DNA of 64,000 nucleotides from Pirellulales bacterium. Lineage in GTDB: Bacteria; Planctomycetota; Planctomycetia; Pirellulales; Lacipirellulaceae. Where the stretch lies: contig JAKVCC010000015.1 in assembly GCA_022448265.1 (NCBI GenBank), forward strand, positions 57,375 to 121,374, written 5' to 3'. Numbering within the stretch: the first letter of the stretch is position 1; each line of letters begins with the position of its first letter. The translations under genes were made by a program, and so were the position numbers. The notes below the pieces were generated by a model. That model saw only the letters and a program-made list of their open reading frames with translations, ran no database searches and was not told the origin of the DNA. This document shows positions 37,238 through 46,363 of this stretch, one piece after another.

Positions 37238-37972
37238 TCAGGATAGTTCCTGGCCAGCATTTTCACAAACGGGTTCTGTGTGCTCGACGGGCAGCCGCAG
37301 CGAAACGATCGTGCCTTCCTCGGGCTCGCTACGAACCGTGATGGTTCCTCCATGGTCTGTGACAATTCGCCACGATTTGGAGAGACCGAAGCCTAGTCCA
37401 CGTCCAGCCTCGCGCCCTGAAAAAAAAGGATCAAATAGATGTTTGCGCACTGTCGCTGATATGCCTGGGCCGGAGTCAGCAACGTCCAGCCAAACCTGCT
37501 GGGGCTCTAGCCTAATTGCGACATCGACCGTTCCGTCGAACCCAATCGCTTCTATGGCATTGGAGCACAAAGCAGAGATCGCAACAGCAAGCTGCTGCCG
37601 GTCGCCTTGGATGATTAGCTGGGTTTCGGGCACCCTCCACTGGCATGCGATTCGGTGCTGCTCCGCTTGCAGGGCAAAGGACTTTGCGAGTTCGCGAAGA
37701 AGCTCGGCTAGGTCAAATGCCTGAATATCGAGTTTTGGCGGGCGGGCGAAAAGCATGAGATCGGAGATCATCTCATGCGCGCGCATCGCCTGACTATGAA
37801 TCGCCTGCAGGGCACTGCGCCGTTCTTGTTGTTGCTCGTCGCGAAGCAGTGTCTGGGCGCGCGCGGCGATGTTGGCGAGCGGATTGTTGATCTCGTGGCT
37901 GGCACCGTAGGCCAGCTCCTTCATCGCGTCGAGCTTTTCCTGCTCAAGCTGCGTTCGTAAATCATCCTGCAT
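37238..37972 (-). CDS. Cytosolic sensor histidine kinase
   Basis: 244 residues with no membrane or sensory domain: a short coiled coil leads straight into the H-box (ELAYGASHEINNPLANI, intact), then N-box (ISALCSNAIEAIG), G1 (DVADSGPGIS) and G2 (GRGLGFGLSKSWRIV). It begins 2 bp after the regulator's stop, so the two form one operon. With no sensor of its own it probably needs a partner protein for input. Confidence 0.92.
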   Translation of the reverse strand: MQDDLRTQLEQEKLDAMKELAYGASHEINNPLANIAARAQTLLRDEQQQERRSALQAIHSQAMRAHEMISDLMLFARPPKLDIQAFDLAELLRELAKSFALQAEQHRIACQWRVPETQLIIQGDRQQLAVAISALCSNAIEAIGFDGTVDVAIRLEPQQVWLDVADSGPGISATVRKHLFDPFFSGREAGRGLGFGLSKSWRIVTDHGGTITVRSEPEEGTIVSLRLPVEHTEPVCENAGQELS

Positions 37973-37974
37973 GC

Positions 37975-38556
37975 CTACTGCGCCTGCGTCGTTTCCATTT
38001 CCAGCAACTGGCAGATGCGGTTTATGAGTTCATCGACGTCAAAAGGCTTTTTCATGAAGTCATTCGCGCCGGCGTCGTGTAGTTCTTGGATCTTGTCGGA
38101 TTCCACCATTCCCGAGATGCAAATAATTCTTACATCGTCCATGTTGGTTTCACTGCGGACGAGCTTGCATACCTCTTTGCCGTTGATGTCGGGCAGCATG
38201 ACATCCAGCACAATTAAGTCGGGCCGAAATTCCTTGATCAGCATCCCCGCGCCAAAGCCGTTGTTGACGCTACGCACTTCCAATCGACCATTGCGTTCCA
38301 GCGCGTCGCAGATCAGTTCGACGAGATCTTCGTCGTCATCGACAACAAGTATCTTCCGCCGGCCGCTATCCAGGGCATCAGTAGGGATGCCGTTGTCGCG
38401 CATGAACGAATACAATTGTTCCCTGGGGATTCGGCGAAATCGGCTGCCGGGCACGCGAAACCCCTTGAGTTGACCTGAGTCAAAGCAACGGATGATCGTT
38501 TGCTGGCTTACCTTGCAGATTTTTGCCGCTTCGCCTGTGGTGAATACGGTCTTCAT
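37975..38556 (-). CDS. Response regulator with N-terminal excisionase-type HTH
   Basis: 193 residues from ATG 38556, behind a strong AAAGAGGTGG site. Residues 1-55 are a MerR/excisionase-like helix-turn-helix (TTGEAAKICKVSQQTIIRCFDSG). Residues about 65-185 are a receiver domain with acidic pocket VVDDDED, phospho-acceptor Asp in LIVLDVMLPD, CISG and Lys in KKPFD. The DNA-binding domain in front of the receiver is the reverse of most regulators. Paired with the kinase downstream. Confidence 0.92.
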   Translation of the reverse strand: MKTVFTTGEAAKICKVSQQTIIRCFDSGQLKGFRVPGSRFRRIPREQLYSFMRDNGIPTDALDSGRRKILVVDDDEDLVELICDALERNGRLEVRSVNNGFGAGMLIKEFRPDLIVLDVMLPDINGKEVCKLVRSETNMDDVRIICISGMVESDKIQELHDAGANDFMKKPFDVDELINRICQLLEMETTQAQ

Positions 38557-39126
38557 GGTTGAAACCACCTCTTTCCTTAGCCGATGGTTGATCAAGCGGA
38601 CTCGTCCAGGATGACCGAATGGTCCGCATTGACTGATGATGGCGGTGACTGATTAAATTGTCCGGAAGGCCTCTATGCCTAGCTTGGAAATGTACGAAAT
38701 CCGGCATCTCCGTAGCGGCAGTCTACGTCTTCGGTGCCCAATTCTTCGCTAATGACTCAGCTGCTGTTGTCGACTCATTCATTCCTGTCGACTCAGCCGC
38801 TGTTATTCACTCATCTATTCGAATCTCTTTAGACGCTATTTCTCTCCATGCCTTCCAATGTCCCCTGGATTGCCAACTGACGGAATTATAGCGGCCTAAA
38901 CCAGTCCGTCAACATTGATCTGTTTTCCGTAAACTGTTTGCATAAAAGGGTTTGCTGATTTCAGTTTGGGCCGGCATGTTTTTATTTAACATACCTTGGC
39001 AGCAGAGGGCATTAGGCGGAAACCAGTATCTTAACCCCCCTTCAAGCCGCCTCGCGCGGGTCCCGCGTTAGCGAACCAAGCTATGGTGCTGGCGAGACTA
39101 ACGGCAACAGTCGTGCATTGGTTGCC
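38557..39126. other. Intergenic region with a repeat
   Basis: 570 bp between mnmG (which ends at 39127) and the regulator start. It holds a pair of 31-nt imperfect repeats and an AT-rich part around 38910-38990. No supported gene. Confidence 0.4.
38754..38820. repeat. Two 31-nt imperfect direct repeats
   Basis: Copies at 38754-38784 and 38790-38820, both starting GACTCAGC(T/C)GCTGTT and ending in ATTC, with a 36-nt period. Located about 200 bp upstream of the response regulator start; they could be regulator sites or a simple duplication. Confidence 0.6.
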
Positions 39127-40992
39127 TCAAGGGCGACTGTCAAAATGCACCATCAGCAGGGCAATGTCTGCTGGAGTGATGCCGCTGATGCGGCCGGCCT
39201 GCGAAAGATCCGAGGGTTGAATCCGCTCGAATTTCTCACGCGCTTCGGCGCGGAGTTGGGGCAGGCGGCGGTAATCGAAGTTGGGGGGAATGCGTTTGGA
39301 AGCTAGCCGCCGCTGACGCTCCACATCCACACTCTGGCGGGCCACGTAGCCAGCGTACTTCAAGTCGAATACGACCTGCTCGGCAACGATCGAATCGACT
39401 TTGGCCAATTCGGGTACGTAGCCGACCAGGTCGCTCCAGCCAATTTCCACCCGCCGGACATAGACGGACAGGGGCGTCCCTTCGTGGCGGATTGTAGTTA
39501 GTAGATCCGTGATGCGGTCGATCTCGGCTTGCTTGTGTTGGACTCGATCGTATCGTTGCCTCTCGACTAGACCCAGCCGATGCGCGAGCGGGGTGAGTCG
39601 GCGGTCGGCGTTGTCCTGCCGCAATAGCAGCCGGAATTCCGCCCGGCTGGTAAACATGCGGTACGGCTCATCAACACCGCAAGTCACCAGATCGTCGATT
39701 AGTACGCCCATATAGGCCTGGTCGCGGGAAAGAACCAGGGGGTCACGACCCTGCAGCGCAAGAGCTGCGTTGGTCCCCGCCAGCAATCCCTGGGCCGCTG
39801 CTTCCTCATAGCCGGTGGTACCGTTGATCTGGCCTGCCAGGTATAGGCTTGTTGCCAGTTTCGATTCGAGGCTTGCGTGCAACTGGTTAGGCGGCGCGTA
39901 ATCATACTCAACTGCGTAGCCATAGCGGATTATCTCGGCCCGCTCCAGCCCTGGAATCCGGCGAAACATTTCGTCCTGCACGTCTCGTGGCAGACTAGTC
40001 GAGATTCCATTGACGTACACTTCTAGGGTGCCGCGCCCCTCCGGCTCCAGGAAGAGTTGGTGCTGCGCCTTATCGGCAAAGCGGACAACCTTATCTTCGA
40101 TGGACGGACAGTACCTGGGACCCTGGGAGTCAATCTGTCCTGAGAACATTGGTGCGCGCTCGAGATTGGAGCGTATCAGCGCATGCACGTGTTCGTTCGT
40201 ATACGCGATATGGCAAGGAACTTGCTCAACTGTTAGCCGATCATGAAGAAAAGAAAACGGCCGTGGATCCTCGTCGCCAGGCTGGCACTCCGTTTTGCTA
40301 TAGTCGATGAGGCGGCCATTCAGACGGGGGGGGGTGCCCGTTTTGAACCGCGCAAGCTTGATGCCCAGGCGTTGTAAGGCGCCGCTAATGCCGCGGGAAG
40401 TTCCCTCGCCAGCTCGGCCACCGGCGGTCTTCGTCTCCCCGGTATGCATTTGTGCTTGCAAGAATGTGCCCGTTGTTAGGACCACGGCTGCGGCCCGATA
40501 TTCAGCGCCGCCCCGAACGCGGACTCCTACAACACGGGCTCGGAGATTGGCGCCGATCTCTTCTGGGGCGCCGGTCTGCCTTGCTGCAGGGTGTGTCTCA
40601 ACGATTAGGTCTTCGACAGCCTCTTGGCGTAGCGAGAGATTTGGCTGACCTTCAACCATCCGCTTGATTTCGTCTTGGTATAGCCGCTTATCGGCTTGCG
40701 CTCTGGGGCTGTGCATCGCAGGGCCCTTGCGACGATTGAGCATACGGAACTGGATTCCGGTCGCGTCGATTGCGCGTCCCATGGCCCCGCCAAGGGCGTC
40801 GATTTCACGAACGATTTGCCCCTTGCCGATGCCGCCGATGGCTGGATTACAGCTCATTTGGCCCACGGTGTCGCAATTGGTTGTCAGCAGCCCTGTTTTG
40901 GCTCCCAGCCGCGCAGCCGCCAGCGCGGCTTCGGTCCCGGCGTGACCGGCGCCGACCACAAGCACGTCATAATGATAGATAACAGGGTTCAT
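39127..40992 (-). CDS. mnmG: tRNA uridine-5-carboxymethylaminomethyl modification enzyme MnmG
   Basis: 621 residues from ATG 40992 ([22 protein letters not shown]); the tracked start is 37 codons upstream. FAD-binding [17 protein letters not shown], the [17 protein letters not shown] block, and the C-terminal [13 protein letters not shown] are typical. With MnmE it modifies U34 of certain tRNAs using FAD and methylene-THF. mnmE is not in the window. Full length. Confidence 0.97.
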   Translation of the reverse strand: MNPVIYHYDVLVVGAGHAGTEAALAAARLGAKTGLLTTNCDTVGQMSCNPAIGGIGKGQIVREIDALGGAMGRAIDATGIQFRMLNRRKGPAMHSPRAQADKRLYQDEIKRMVEGQPNLSLRQEAVEDLIVETHPAARQTGAPEEIGANLRARVVGVRVRGGAEYRAAAVVLTTGTFLQAQMHTGETKTAGGRAGEGTSRGISGALQRLGIKLARFKTGTPPRLNGRLIDYSKTECQPGDEDPRPFSFLHDRLTVEQVPCHIAYTNEHVHALIRSNLERAPMFSGQIDSQGPRYCPSIEDKVVRFADKAQHQLFLEPEGRGTLEVYVNGISTSLPRDVQDEMFRRIPGLERAEIIRYGYAVEYDYAPPNQLHASLESKLATSLYLAGQINGTTGYEEAAAQGLLAGTNAALALQGRDPLVLSRDQAYMGVLIDDLVTCGVDEPYRMFTSRAEFRLLLRQDNADRRLTPLAHRLGLVERQRYDRVQHKQAEIDRITDLLTTIRHEGTPLSVYVRRVEIGWSDLVGYVPELAKVDSIVAEQVVFDLKYAGYVARQSVDVERQRRLASKRIPPNFDYRRLPQLRAEAREKFERIQPSDLSQAGRISGITPADIALLMVHFDSRP

Positions 40993-41464
40993 AAATCGTG
41001 TGTTGCTAATAGAAGCCACCCGAAACGCCGGGTCCATCCCCCTCCCAAAAAAATGGCTAGCCCGCCGGGAAAGGCCTTTTTTATAGCAGAAACGGGGGTG
41101 CAAAATTGAGGCGCCGTGTTAGCACTTCTGAAGTCGCGCTGCGACTGGCCTTGCCACGCGGAAAGTGACTGGATTGAAGCGCGGGCCCCGACTTGAACTA
41201 ATTGCCCTGCCACCAGGTTCACCGAGCTAAATTGTGCAGCCAGTTTGCATTGGTCTCAACCATGGTAAAAGTCGGAATGGCTTAAGCGCAGGATCGCTGG
41301 AAGTAAGCACAATCAAGACGTCGGAACACAAAGAGTGGCGATATCAAAGAAAAGATAAGGATGACGCTCTGGTGTCACGGCGTGGAAAAGCACGTGTTGG
41401 CTTCCTCAAATGACCGCTCCCAATGCCCTAAGCGGGAGAGGTTTTTTAGAGATCTTTCTGACAG

Positions 41465-41506
41465 GGCCAGTCTCAGAAGGCCAGTCTCAAATGGCCAGTC
41501 TCAAAG
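41465..41506. repeat. Three 14-bp tandem copies
   Basis: GGCCAGTCTCAGAA, GGCCAGTCTCAAAT and GGCCAGTCTCAAAG in tandem, inside a non-coding stretch. Minisatellite-like. Confidence 0.65.
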
Positions 41507-42138
41507 GCCCAACCAGGGGTGCCTGAGCGGACGTGCATAATCTGCGGCAGAGGCGTCCGTTTTCTAGCTGTAGAGCTAATTACAGCTTGCTTTTTTTCCG
41601 AGAATGCATGTTGTAGCCGAATGCGGCCTAAAAAAGCATTTGCAGCAACGCTATTTACAGCCGAGATTTTCGCGTATTTGATCGCTGTCCCATGTAGGTA
41701 GCGGGTCGATTGGGCTTGCGATGCTTGCGCGTAGCCCGCCGCTTTTTCTTCCATTGCCGCCCGTTGCGATTTTCTTCGTCTTCTTGCACGTCTTGGTCAA
41801 CTCTCGACCTGGCCGTGTAATCCATGACACACGCCTCCACAAACGAGGATTGGTTCACAGGCCGCCCTCGCACTCCAGCGAAGACACAATGGCCTACGAT
41901 ACTCCCGCCCCGAAACTATTTTTAACCTCCTCATCCCATCCGACAAGACTAATTATTATTTTTAGTTGACAATTTTGTAATGTCTGTAATTTTTTCACCA
42001 AGGAACGCGTCATAAAAACAACAGGCAGCGCGAAATAAAATAGCAGGTCGAATGTGCAGTTTTTTTTTGCGCTTTAGGGCCCGTGCCGAGGGTGGAGGAA
42101 GTTGGACCCAGCGGTCGCGAAATGGCCAGGGTTCAGCT

Positions 42139-42180
42139 GTTCTTTTTAGCCCAGGGCTGGGGACATTGCCCTAAAGAACG
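42139..42180. terminator. Hairpin downstream of the PhoU-like gene
   Basis: GTTCTTT ... AAAGAAC arms with further pairing of TTAGCCC/GGG-type bases inside, about 35 bp past the stop of the minus-strand PhoU-like gene. There is no clean T-run, so intrinsic termination is only possible. Confidence 0.35.
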
Positions 42181-42212
42181 AAATAGAGATCTAGGGAGTA
42201 AGCTGAAGCAAA

Positions 42213-42887
42213 CTATTGGTCGGATTCGGGCCGGCTCTCTGAAAAGTCGATTTTATCGAGCGGTTGGACGATGCTTGTCAGCACATTAAAACTGTGCGAT
42301 GTGACGCGCTTAAAATATCGATAGGCCAGCGCGTACGTCGCGTTAAGCTCTCCGCGATCCTCTTCCAAGATGATTTGGGAAATTTGCTTGTCGCAATGGT
42401 CTTCGATCGATTCCGCTACGGCGATGAGATCCTTGGCAGCCTGTTCGTCTTGTTTGTCGAATACTTTCCGACAAGACGACATAAGATTCGAAATGCGATC
42501 CTTCAATTCCACCAGGTCGTCTCGATGCTTTCCAAAGGGTTGCTTGGGCGTCAATTCGGCCAGATCGAAAATATTTTTGGAATAGTCTCCTACCCGCTCC
42601 GCATCCTTGACGACACTCATGAGTACTAGGCATTGTGGAAAAGAACTGGGGCCGTGCACTGTTGTGTGGACCACGATTTCGCGACGGATTTGCTGTTCCG
42701 ACCGGTTGATCCGTTTGTCGGTCTCAAACAGATCCTTGCGGATGATTTCGACGTCGGTGCCACCCAAGAAAGCATTTGCCGCCGCGTCAAACACATGGCG
42801 TCCTGCATCTAACATTTGACCGAATTCAGCCCGCATTCTTTCCAGGCCGCTCTCGGGATCCGAACCACTGGAAAACCATTTGAACAT
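42213..42887 (-). CDS. PhoU-like (DUF47) protein
   Basis: 224 residues from ATG 42887 (MFKWFSSGSDPE), 10 bp after the transporter's stop. All-helical PhoU fold with repeated blocks (MSVVKDAERVGDYSKNIFDLAEL; YRYFKRVTSHSFNVLTSIVQPLDKIDF) carrying the metal-binding E/D-xx-D pattern. Such proteins partner Na/Pi cotransporters or Pit systems and restrain phosphate uptake. The shared operon with the transporter supports that role. Confidence 0.85.
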   Translation of the reverse strand: MFKWFSSGSDPESGLERMRAEFGQMLDAGRHVFDAAANAFLGGTDVEIIRKDLFETDKRINRSEQQIRREIVVHTTVHGPSSFPQCLVLMSVVKDAERVGDYSKNIFDLAELTPKQPFGKHRDDLVELKDRISNLMSSCRKVFDKQDEQAAKDLIAVAESIEDHCDKQISQIILEEDRGELNATYALAYRYFKRVTSHSFNVLTSIVQPLDKIDFSESRPESDQ

Positions 42888-42897
42888 CGTGTTGGTC

Positions 42898-44043
42898 CTA
42901 CCCGTTGTCGAGGAAACTAAAGATAAATGCTCCCAACGCTGGCAAGAGCACGAAAGCGATCCCAATATAAGCGACGACCCAGAGCCAATTTCGCAGGGCG
43001 GCGTCGGCTAGCGCATTGGCGCAGGCGATAGGAATTGCGCGCATTCGCTTCACGGGGAAAAACATCAGCGTCGCCATTAAATTGAAGTTTAAGTGAACTA
43101 GCGCCACGATCAGGCCGGCCTCGCCAGCGACCAGCGCCGCCATAAGTGCCGTAATCGTGGTGCCAATGTTTGCGCCCATCATAATCGGAAACGCCGATTC
43201 CAGCCGCAAGATCCCTGCGCCGAACATGGGGATCAGAAGCGATGTGGTAATGCTGGAAGATTGCACCGCAGTGGTGATCAGAATTCCAATAAGCAGCCCT
43301 AGTAGGCCGCTACGTCCCAGCACATCGTTCAACATCTTTTCGATATGCTGGGCCATAAGGACCCGCATATTCCTGGTAATGAAAAGGAGTGCCACCACGA
43401 TCAGTACTAAAGCGACAACGAATAATGCTAGTGCCAGCCAGCCGCCATTCAGTCCAACATCTTCCAAAAGATGCTGCAGCCTCTTCGCCACAGACTTGAC
43501 GGCATCCTTCAGTGGGTTTGGGAATTTCCCACCGATTCCGGGTGTGATCCACGTGGCCATCGTCGTTGCTGCACGCTGTAAGAAATTAGTTGCGATCTCC
43601 AGTGGAAACAAAACCAACACGGCCAGGAAATTAAAAAAATCATGGACGGTTGCACCGGCGAACGCGCGACGGAATTCATCTCTCCGAGTGATATGGCCCA
43701 AGGAGACGAGTGTGTTGGTAATTGTCGTGCCTATGTTGGCTCCCATGATCATAGGTACGGCAATTGAGAGAGGTACCTGTCCGGATCCCACAAGGCCCAC
43801 AATCGTAGCGGTGGTTACAGACGAACTTTGCACTAACACGGTTGCTAGAATTCCCACGGCGAGACCTGCGAACGGGCTGGCCACACCTGCGATAAGCTGC
43901 GACGCGCTGTCCCGGCCAATGGTCTTGAACGAAGTGCCCAGTAACTCGATCGCCACGAGAAACAAGAAGAGCAACGAGAGTACGATCAGCAGCCGCAGGT
44001 AAGGTTCCCATGATCGGACAGTACGGGGAGTCAGGCTTGGCAT
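42898..44043 (-). CDS. Na/Pi cotransporter family protein
   Basis: 381 residues with about nine hydrophobic helices and the inverted repeat typical of the NptA/SLC34 family: the QSSS motif appears twice (VLVQSSSVTTATIVGLVGSG and TAVQSSSITTSLLIPMFGAG), each followed by MGANIGTTIT. Sodium-driven phosphate import across the inner membrane is the likely role. Co-transcribed with the PhoU-like regulator, which many homologues carry fused at their C-terminus. Confidence 0.93.
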   Translation of the reverse strand: MPSLTPRTVRSWEPYLRLLIVLSLLFLFLVAIELLGTSFKTIGRDSASQLIAGVASPFAGLAVGILATVLVQSSSVTTATIVGLVGSGQVPLSIAVPMIMGANIGTTITNTLVSLGHITRRDEFRRAFAGATVHDFFNFLAVLVLFPLEIATNFLQRAATTMATWITPGIGGKFPNPLKDAVKSVAKRLQHLLEDVGLNGGWLALALFVVALVLIVVALLFITRNMRVLMAQHIEKMLNDVLGRSGLLGLLIGILITTAVQSSSITTSLLIPMFGAGILRLESAFPIMMGANIGTTITALMAALVAGEAGLIVALVHLNFNLMATLMFFPVKRMRAIPIACANALADAALRNWLWVVAYIGIAFVLLPALGAFIFSFLDNG

Positions 44044-44497
44044 TTCAGCGTGCGTGTTTCTGTTAAGATCAAAATTTTCCGGTAAGTCACCAGGATTTAG
44101 CGAGAGCTGTTCGGCTTTTGTGCCTAGAGAGTGCTACGTGAAGGCTCAATAGGTGATTCCCACCTCCCCAAATTTGCGGGTCATTCTAGTGGAGCGGGTG
44201 CTGCTGGCAATGCCTGCCCCTTCAGATTTTCAAATTTTTTTTCTGCCATCCTGTGGACCCTTGTGCAGCCCCATCCTGTGGACCCTTGTGCAGCCCCATC
44301 CTGTGGACCCTTGTGCAGCCAGTGAGCCACTTCTACAACCATTGTTTTCCTCGGGGAGGTAGCGAGTTTGGAGGTGCAGGGGTTTGTTCGAAGTGGGGGG
44401 ATTAATAGGGCCTGTTTCTAGACCCGGCTGTGGGACGAAGATGTACGCGAAGCATGCCAGCGCCTGAAAATTCCGAAATGGGCTGCAGACCGCTGGG
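44044..44497. other. Intergenic region with a 25-bp triple repeat
   Basis: About 450 bp between the ferredoxin gene end and the transporter start, without a supported gene. Its main content is the perfect triple repeat at 44246-44320. Confidence 0.5.
44246..44320. repeat. Three perfect 25-bp tandem copies
   Basis: Unit begins CCATCCTGTGGACCC and ends TTGTGCAGCC, three identical copies with a 25-bp period and no spacers. Lies upstream of the Na/Pi cotransporter start, about 200 bp away. Identity of the copies suggests a recent expansion. Confidence 0.9.
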
Positions 44498-45607
44498 CTA
44501 CAAGTCCAGCTCGTCGAGTGAATCTATCAGGCGATCGAGGGCGTCTTTAGGCCCGGAATCGTCGCTCGCCACCGTGTGGCGTTTGGGTATGCCCACCTCC
44601 ATGCCCACTGTTTCGCGACCGGCGAGGAGAAGCTGCTCGTCACGCTCGCGGGCAGCAACTTCCACGGCACTCGCGGCGCCCGGAGTACCCGGGTCTGGGG
44701 CCCCAAAGAGTTGCGAGAGATCAATTTTCAGATTGCCCGCCACCTCCGGGCTGCCGGCTATGGTGGGCGTTTTGTGTTGCGGAAAGATAATCGCATTTTC
44801 TGGGCAAACGCGGCTGCAAGCCGGGCAGCCTTGGCGGCAATTATCGGGCTGCTCGACAAGAATTGTCTCCTGCGCATCGATGCCATACACACCAAACAGA
44901 CAAAAATCGATGCACTCCAAGCAGTTCGTACATCGCCCCAGGTCGATGACCGGATACCATCGGCGAGCCGCCTCTTCGTCGATCACGGTGGGAGAGGAGG
45001 CGTTCGGCTCCCGAGGCAGGGGATCCGGGACGCCGCTCTCGACTTGGCGCTCCTCACTTTCCAGATACCGCTGCATTTGTTCGGGCTTTGGATTGCCTCC
45101 GATCCATTGCGCGAGTTCCACCGTCGGCGTCTGTAACTCACCAGCAATGCGTTTAATCTCGTCCCCATAGACGGCCGCGTCGTCATAGGCGCGAAGATCC
45201 AAGCAGTAGATGCGCCGCGGCGGCAAGCCGATTTGATCCAGGACGCGCGCCTTACCCTCGTCCTCGGATTCCTCTTTTGGCTCGTCTTCAATTGGCTCTT
45301 CAGCTTCGTCACTCTCACCCAAGGATCGCAGTAGGGTGGTTCCCTCTTGCCCGAGGATATTGTTGCGGTGCAGCACCCAACGTGCGGCTCGTGGAAAAAG
45401 CCAACTGCATACCACCAAGTCGCCTGAGATTCCCGACATGCAAAGCATCCCGGTACCATCGGCTGCCAGATCGTAAAGATGTGCGACTACCGTTAGGTCC
45501 ACCCCCGGTACGCCGAGTAGATCCGCTACGACCTGTTCTTCCAGGGCGCGCTTCTTAGGATTCGAACTGCGGCTTTGCGAAACGACAACGGAAAGACGGT
45601 GGGACAT
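44498..45607 (-). CDS. Large ferredoxin-like 4Fe-4S protein
   Basis: 369 residues. An N-terminal domain of about 180 residues of unknown fold, with an acidic linker (EEPIEDEPKEESEDEG), leads to a two-cluster ferredoxin domain: CTNCLECIDFC and CRQGCPACSRVCP, the second with an unusual spacing. The C-terminal 80 residues are acidic. It likely passes electrons to a partner; the radical-SAM and lipoyl-carrier genes upstream on the same strand are candidates. Confidence 0.8.
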   Translation of the reverse strand: MSHRLSVVVSQSRSSNPKKRALEEQVVADLLGVPGVDLTVVAHLYDLAADGTGMLCMSGISGDLVVCSWLFPRAARWVLHRNNILGQEGTTLLRSLGESDEAEEPIEDEPKEESEDEGKARVLDQIGLPPRRIYCLDLRAYDDAAVYGDEIKRIAGELQTPTVELAQWIGGNPKPEQMQRYLESEERQVESGVPDPLPREPNASSPTVIDEEAARRWYPVIDLGRCTNCLECIDFCLFGVYGIDAQETILVEQPDNCRQGCPACSRVCPENAIIFPQHKTPTIAGSPEVAGNLKIDLSQLFGAPDPGTPGAASAVEVAARERDEQLLLAGRETVGMEVGIPKRHTVASDDSGPKDALDRLIDSLDELDL

Positions 45608-45901
45608 GGAGTATCAGAAAAATCGGAGTCGGTATGGGGGCGTAACGATCGCCATGGTCAGAATCATTCGTCTGAGTTATTGTCTGAATTCTGCGGGCGA
45701 AATGCAAGTATGCTATCGATTATGGCGAGGCAAACAGACCCGCGCCACCGCTGGCAAGAGGCAGTCTTCTGGCAGAATACCAATGGGGGTGATGGCGCAG
45801 TGGCAGTGCAAAGGTCTATGACGAGAACCCGTTTCAAAACCATCGGTCGGCGACAAGATTCCCGACAATTGTGGCTCCAAACCTGGGGTTTGAAAATGGT
45901 T
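45608..45901. other. Spacer between the GcvH-like and ferredoxin genes
   Basis: About 290 bp; no gene, repeat or terminator that I can support. Confidence 0.35.
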
Positions 45902-46360
45902 TTACTTGTTCATCTGTCCCTTGATGGTGCGCTGGGTGACTTCCCAAACGGCTCCCAGGTGCTCTAAGTACTCGCCAGGCGAGAGTAACTCGTTGCCTTT
46001 ACCTTCGATTTCGAAGAGCCATCCCGCGCCGTACTTATCGACGTTGATTGCCGATGGATCCTTGAGCAGTAATTCGTTAATTGCTGTCAAGGTGCCGGGC
46101 AGGGGCGCGTAAAGGGAGGCTTCGGCTTTTTGACTCTCAATTTGGCCAATCTCCTGTCGGGCCGACAGCGACCGGCCTACAGTCACATCCCAGTCAAGAA
46201 AATAAACGTCTTGCAAAAGCCGCACCGCATAGGCCGCAAATCCACAACGGTAGCAACCAGTGCCCTGAAGCTGTGCCCACATGTGATTGCGCGCGTATTG
46301 TCGATCGGTGGGAAATACGGCTTCGTATTCGCCCATCATGAAAGTTAGGGTGTCCGCCAT
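45902..46360 (-). CDS. GcvH-like lipoyl carrier protein
   Basis: 152 residues. The lipoyl domain is clear, with the attachment Lys in GQIESQKAEASLYAPLPG (ESxKA motif) and the downstream block NVDKYGAGWLFEIEG. The N-terminal part has a CYRCGF pair of cysteines not usual in GcvH. Neither gcvT nor gcvP is in the window. It starts 3 bp after the radical-SAM gene, so the two are translationally coupled; the carrier may serve that enzyme rather than glycine cleavage. Confidence 0.85.
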   Translation of the reverse strand: MADTLTFMMGEYEAVFPTDRQYARNHMWAQLQGTGCYRCGFAAYAVRLLQDVYFLDWDVTVGRSLSARQEIGQIESQKAEASLYAPLPGTLTAINELLLKDPSAINVDKYGAGWLFEIEGKGNELLSPGEYLEHLGAVWEVTQRTIKGQMNK

Positions 46361-46363
46361 TGC

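Larger units (their letters stand above)
40993..42212. other. 1.2 kb region without a convincing gene
   Basis: Only weak, overlapping short ORFs. One (41655-41873, minus) gives a Lys/Arg-rich peptide of 72 residues (QWKKKRRATRKHRK) that could be a small basic protein but has no clear family. It contains a 3 x 14-bp repeat at 41465-41506, an AT-rich tract at about 41940-42070 and a hairpin at about 42139-42180. No tRNA or known RNA recognised. Confidence 0.4.

Noticed and set aside
41150-41230. GC-rich stretch that looked a little like a tRNA.
   Set aside because: No cloverleaf, no T-loop GTTCRA box in the right place and no anticodon stem could be drawn.
41655-41873. Basic 72-residue minus-strand ORF.
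   Set aside because: Composition is suggestive but overlapping frames are equally open and no ribosome binding site or family match supports it.
41964-41992. TTGACA-like box followed by an AT-rich stretch, plus strand.
   Set aside because: Spacing to a -10 box is short and no plus-strand gene follows.
44246-44320. Possible CRISPR array.
   Set aside because: The three 25-bp copies are contiguous with no spacers and there are no cas genes.
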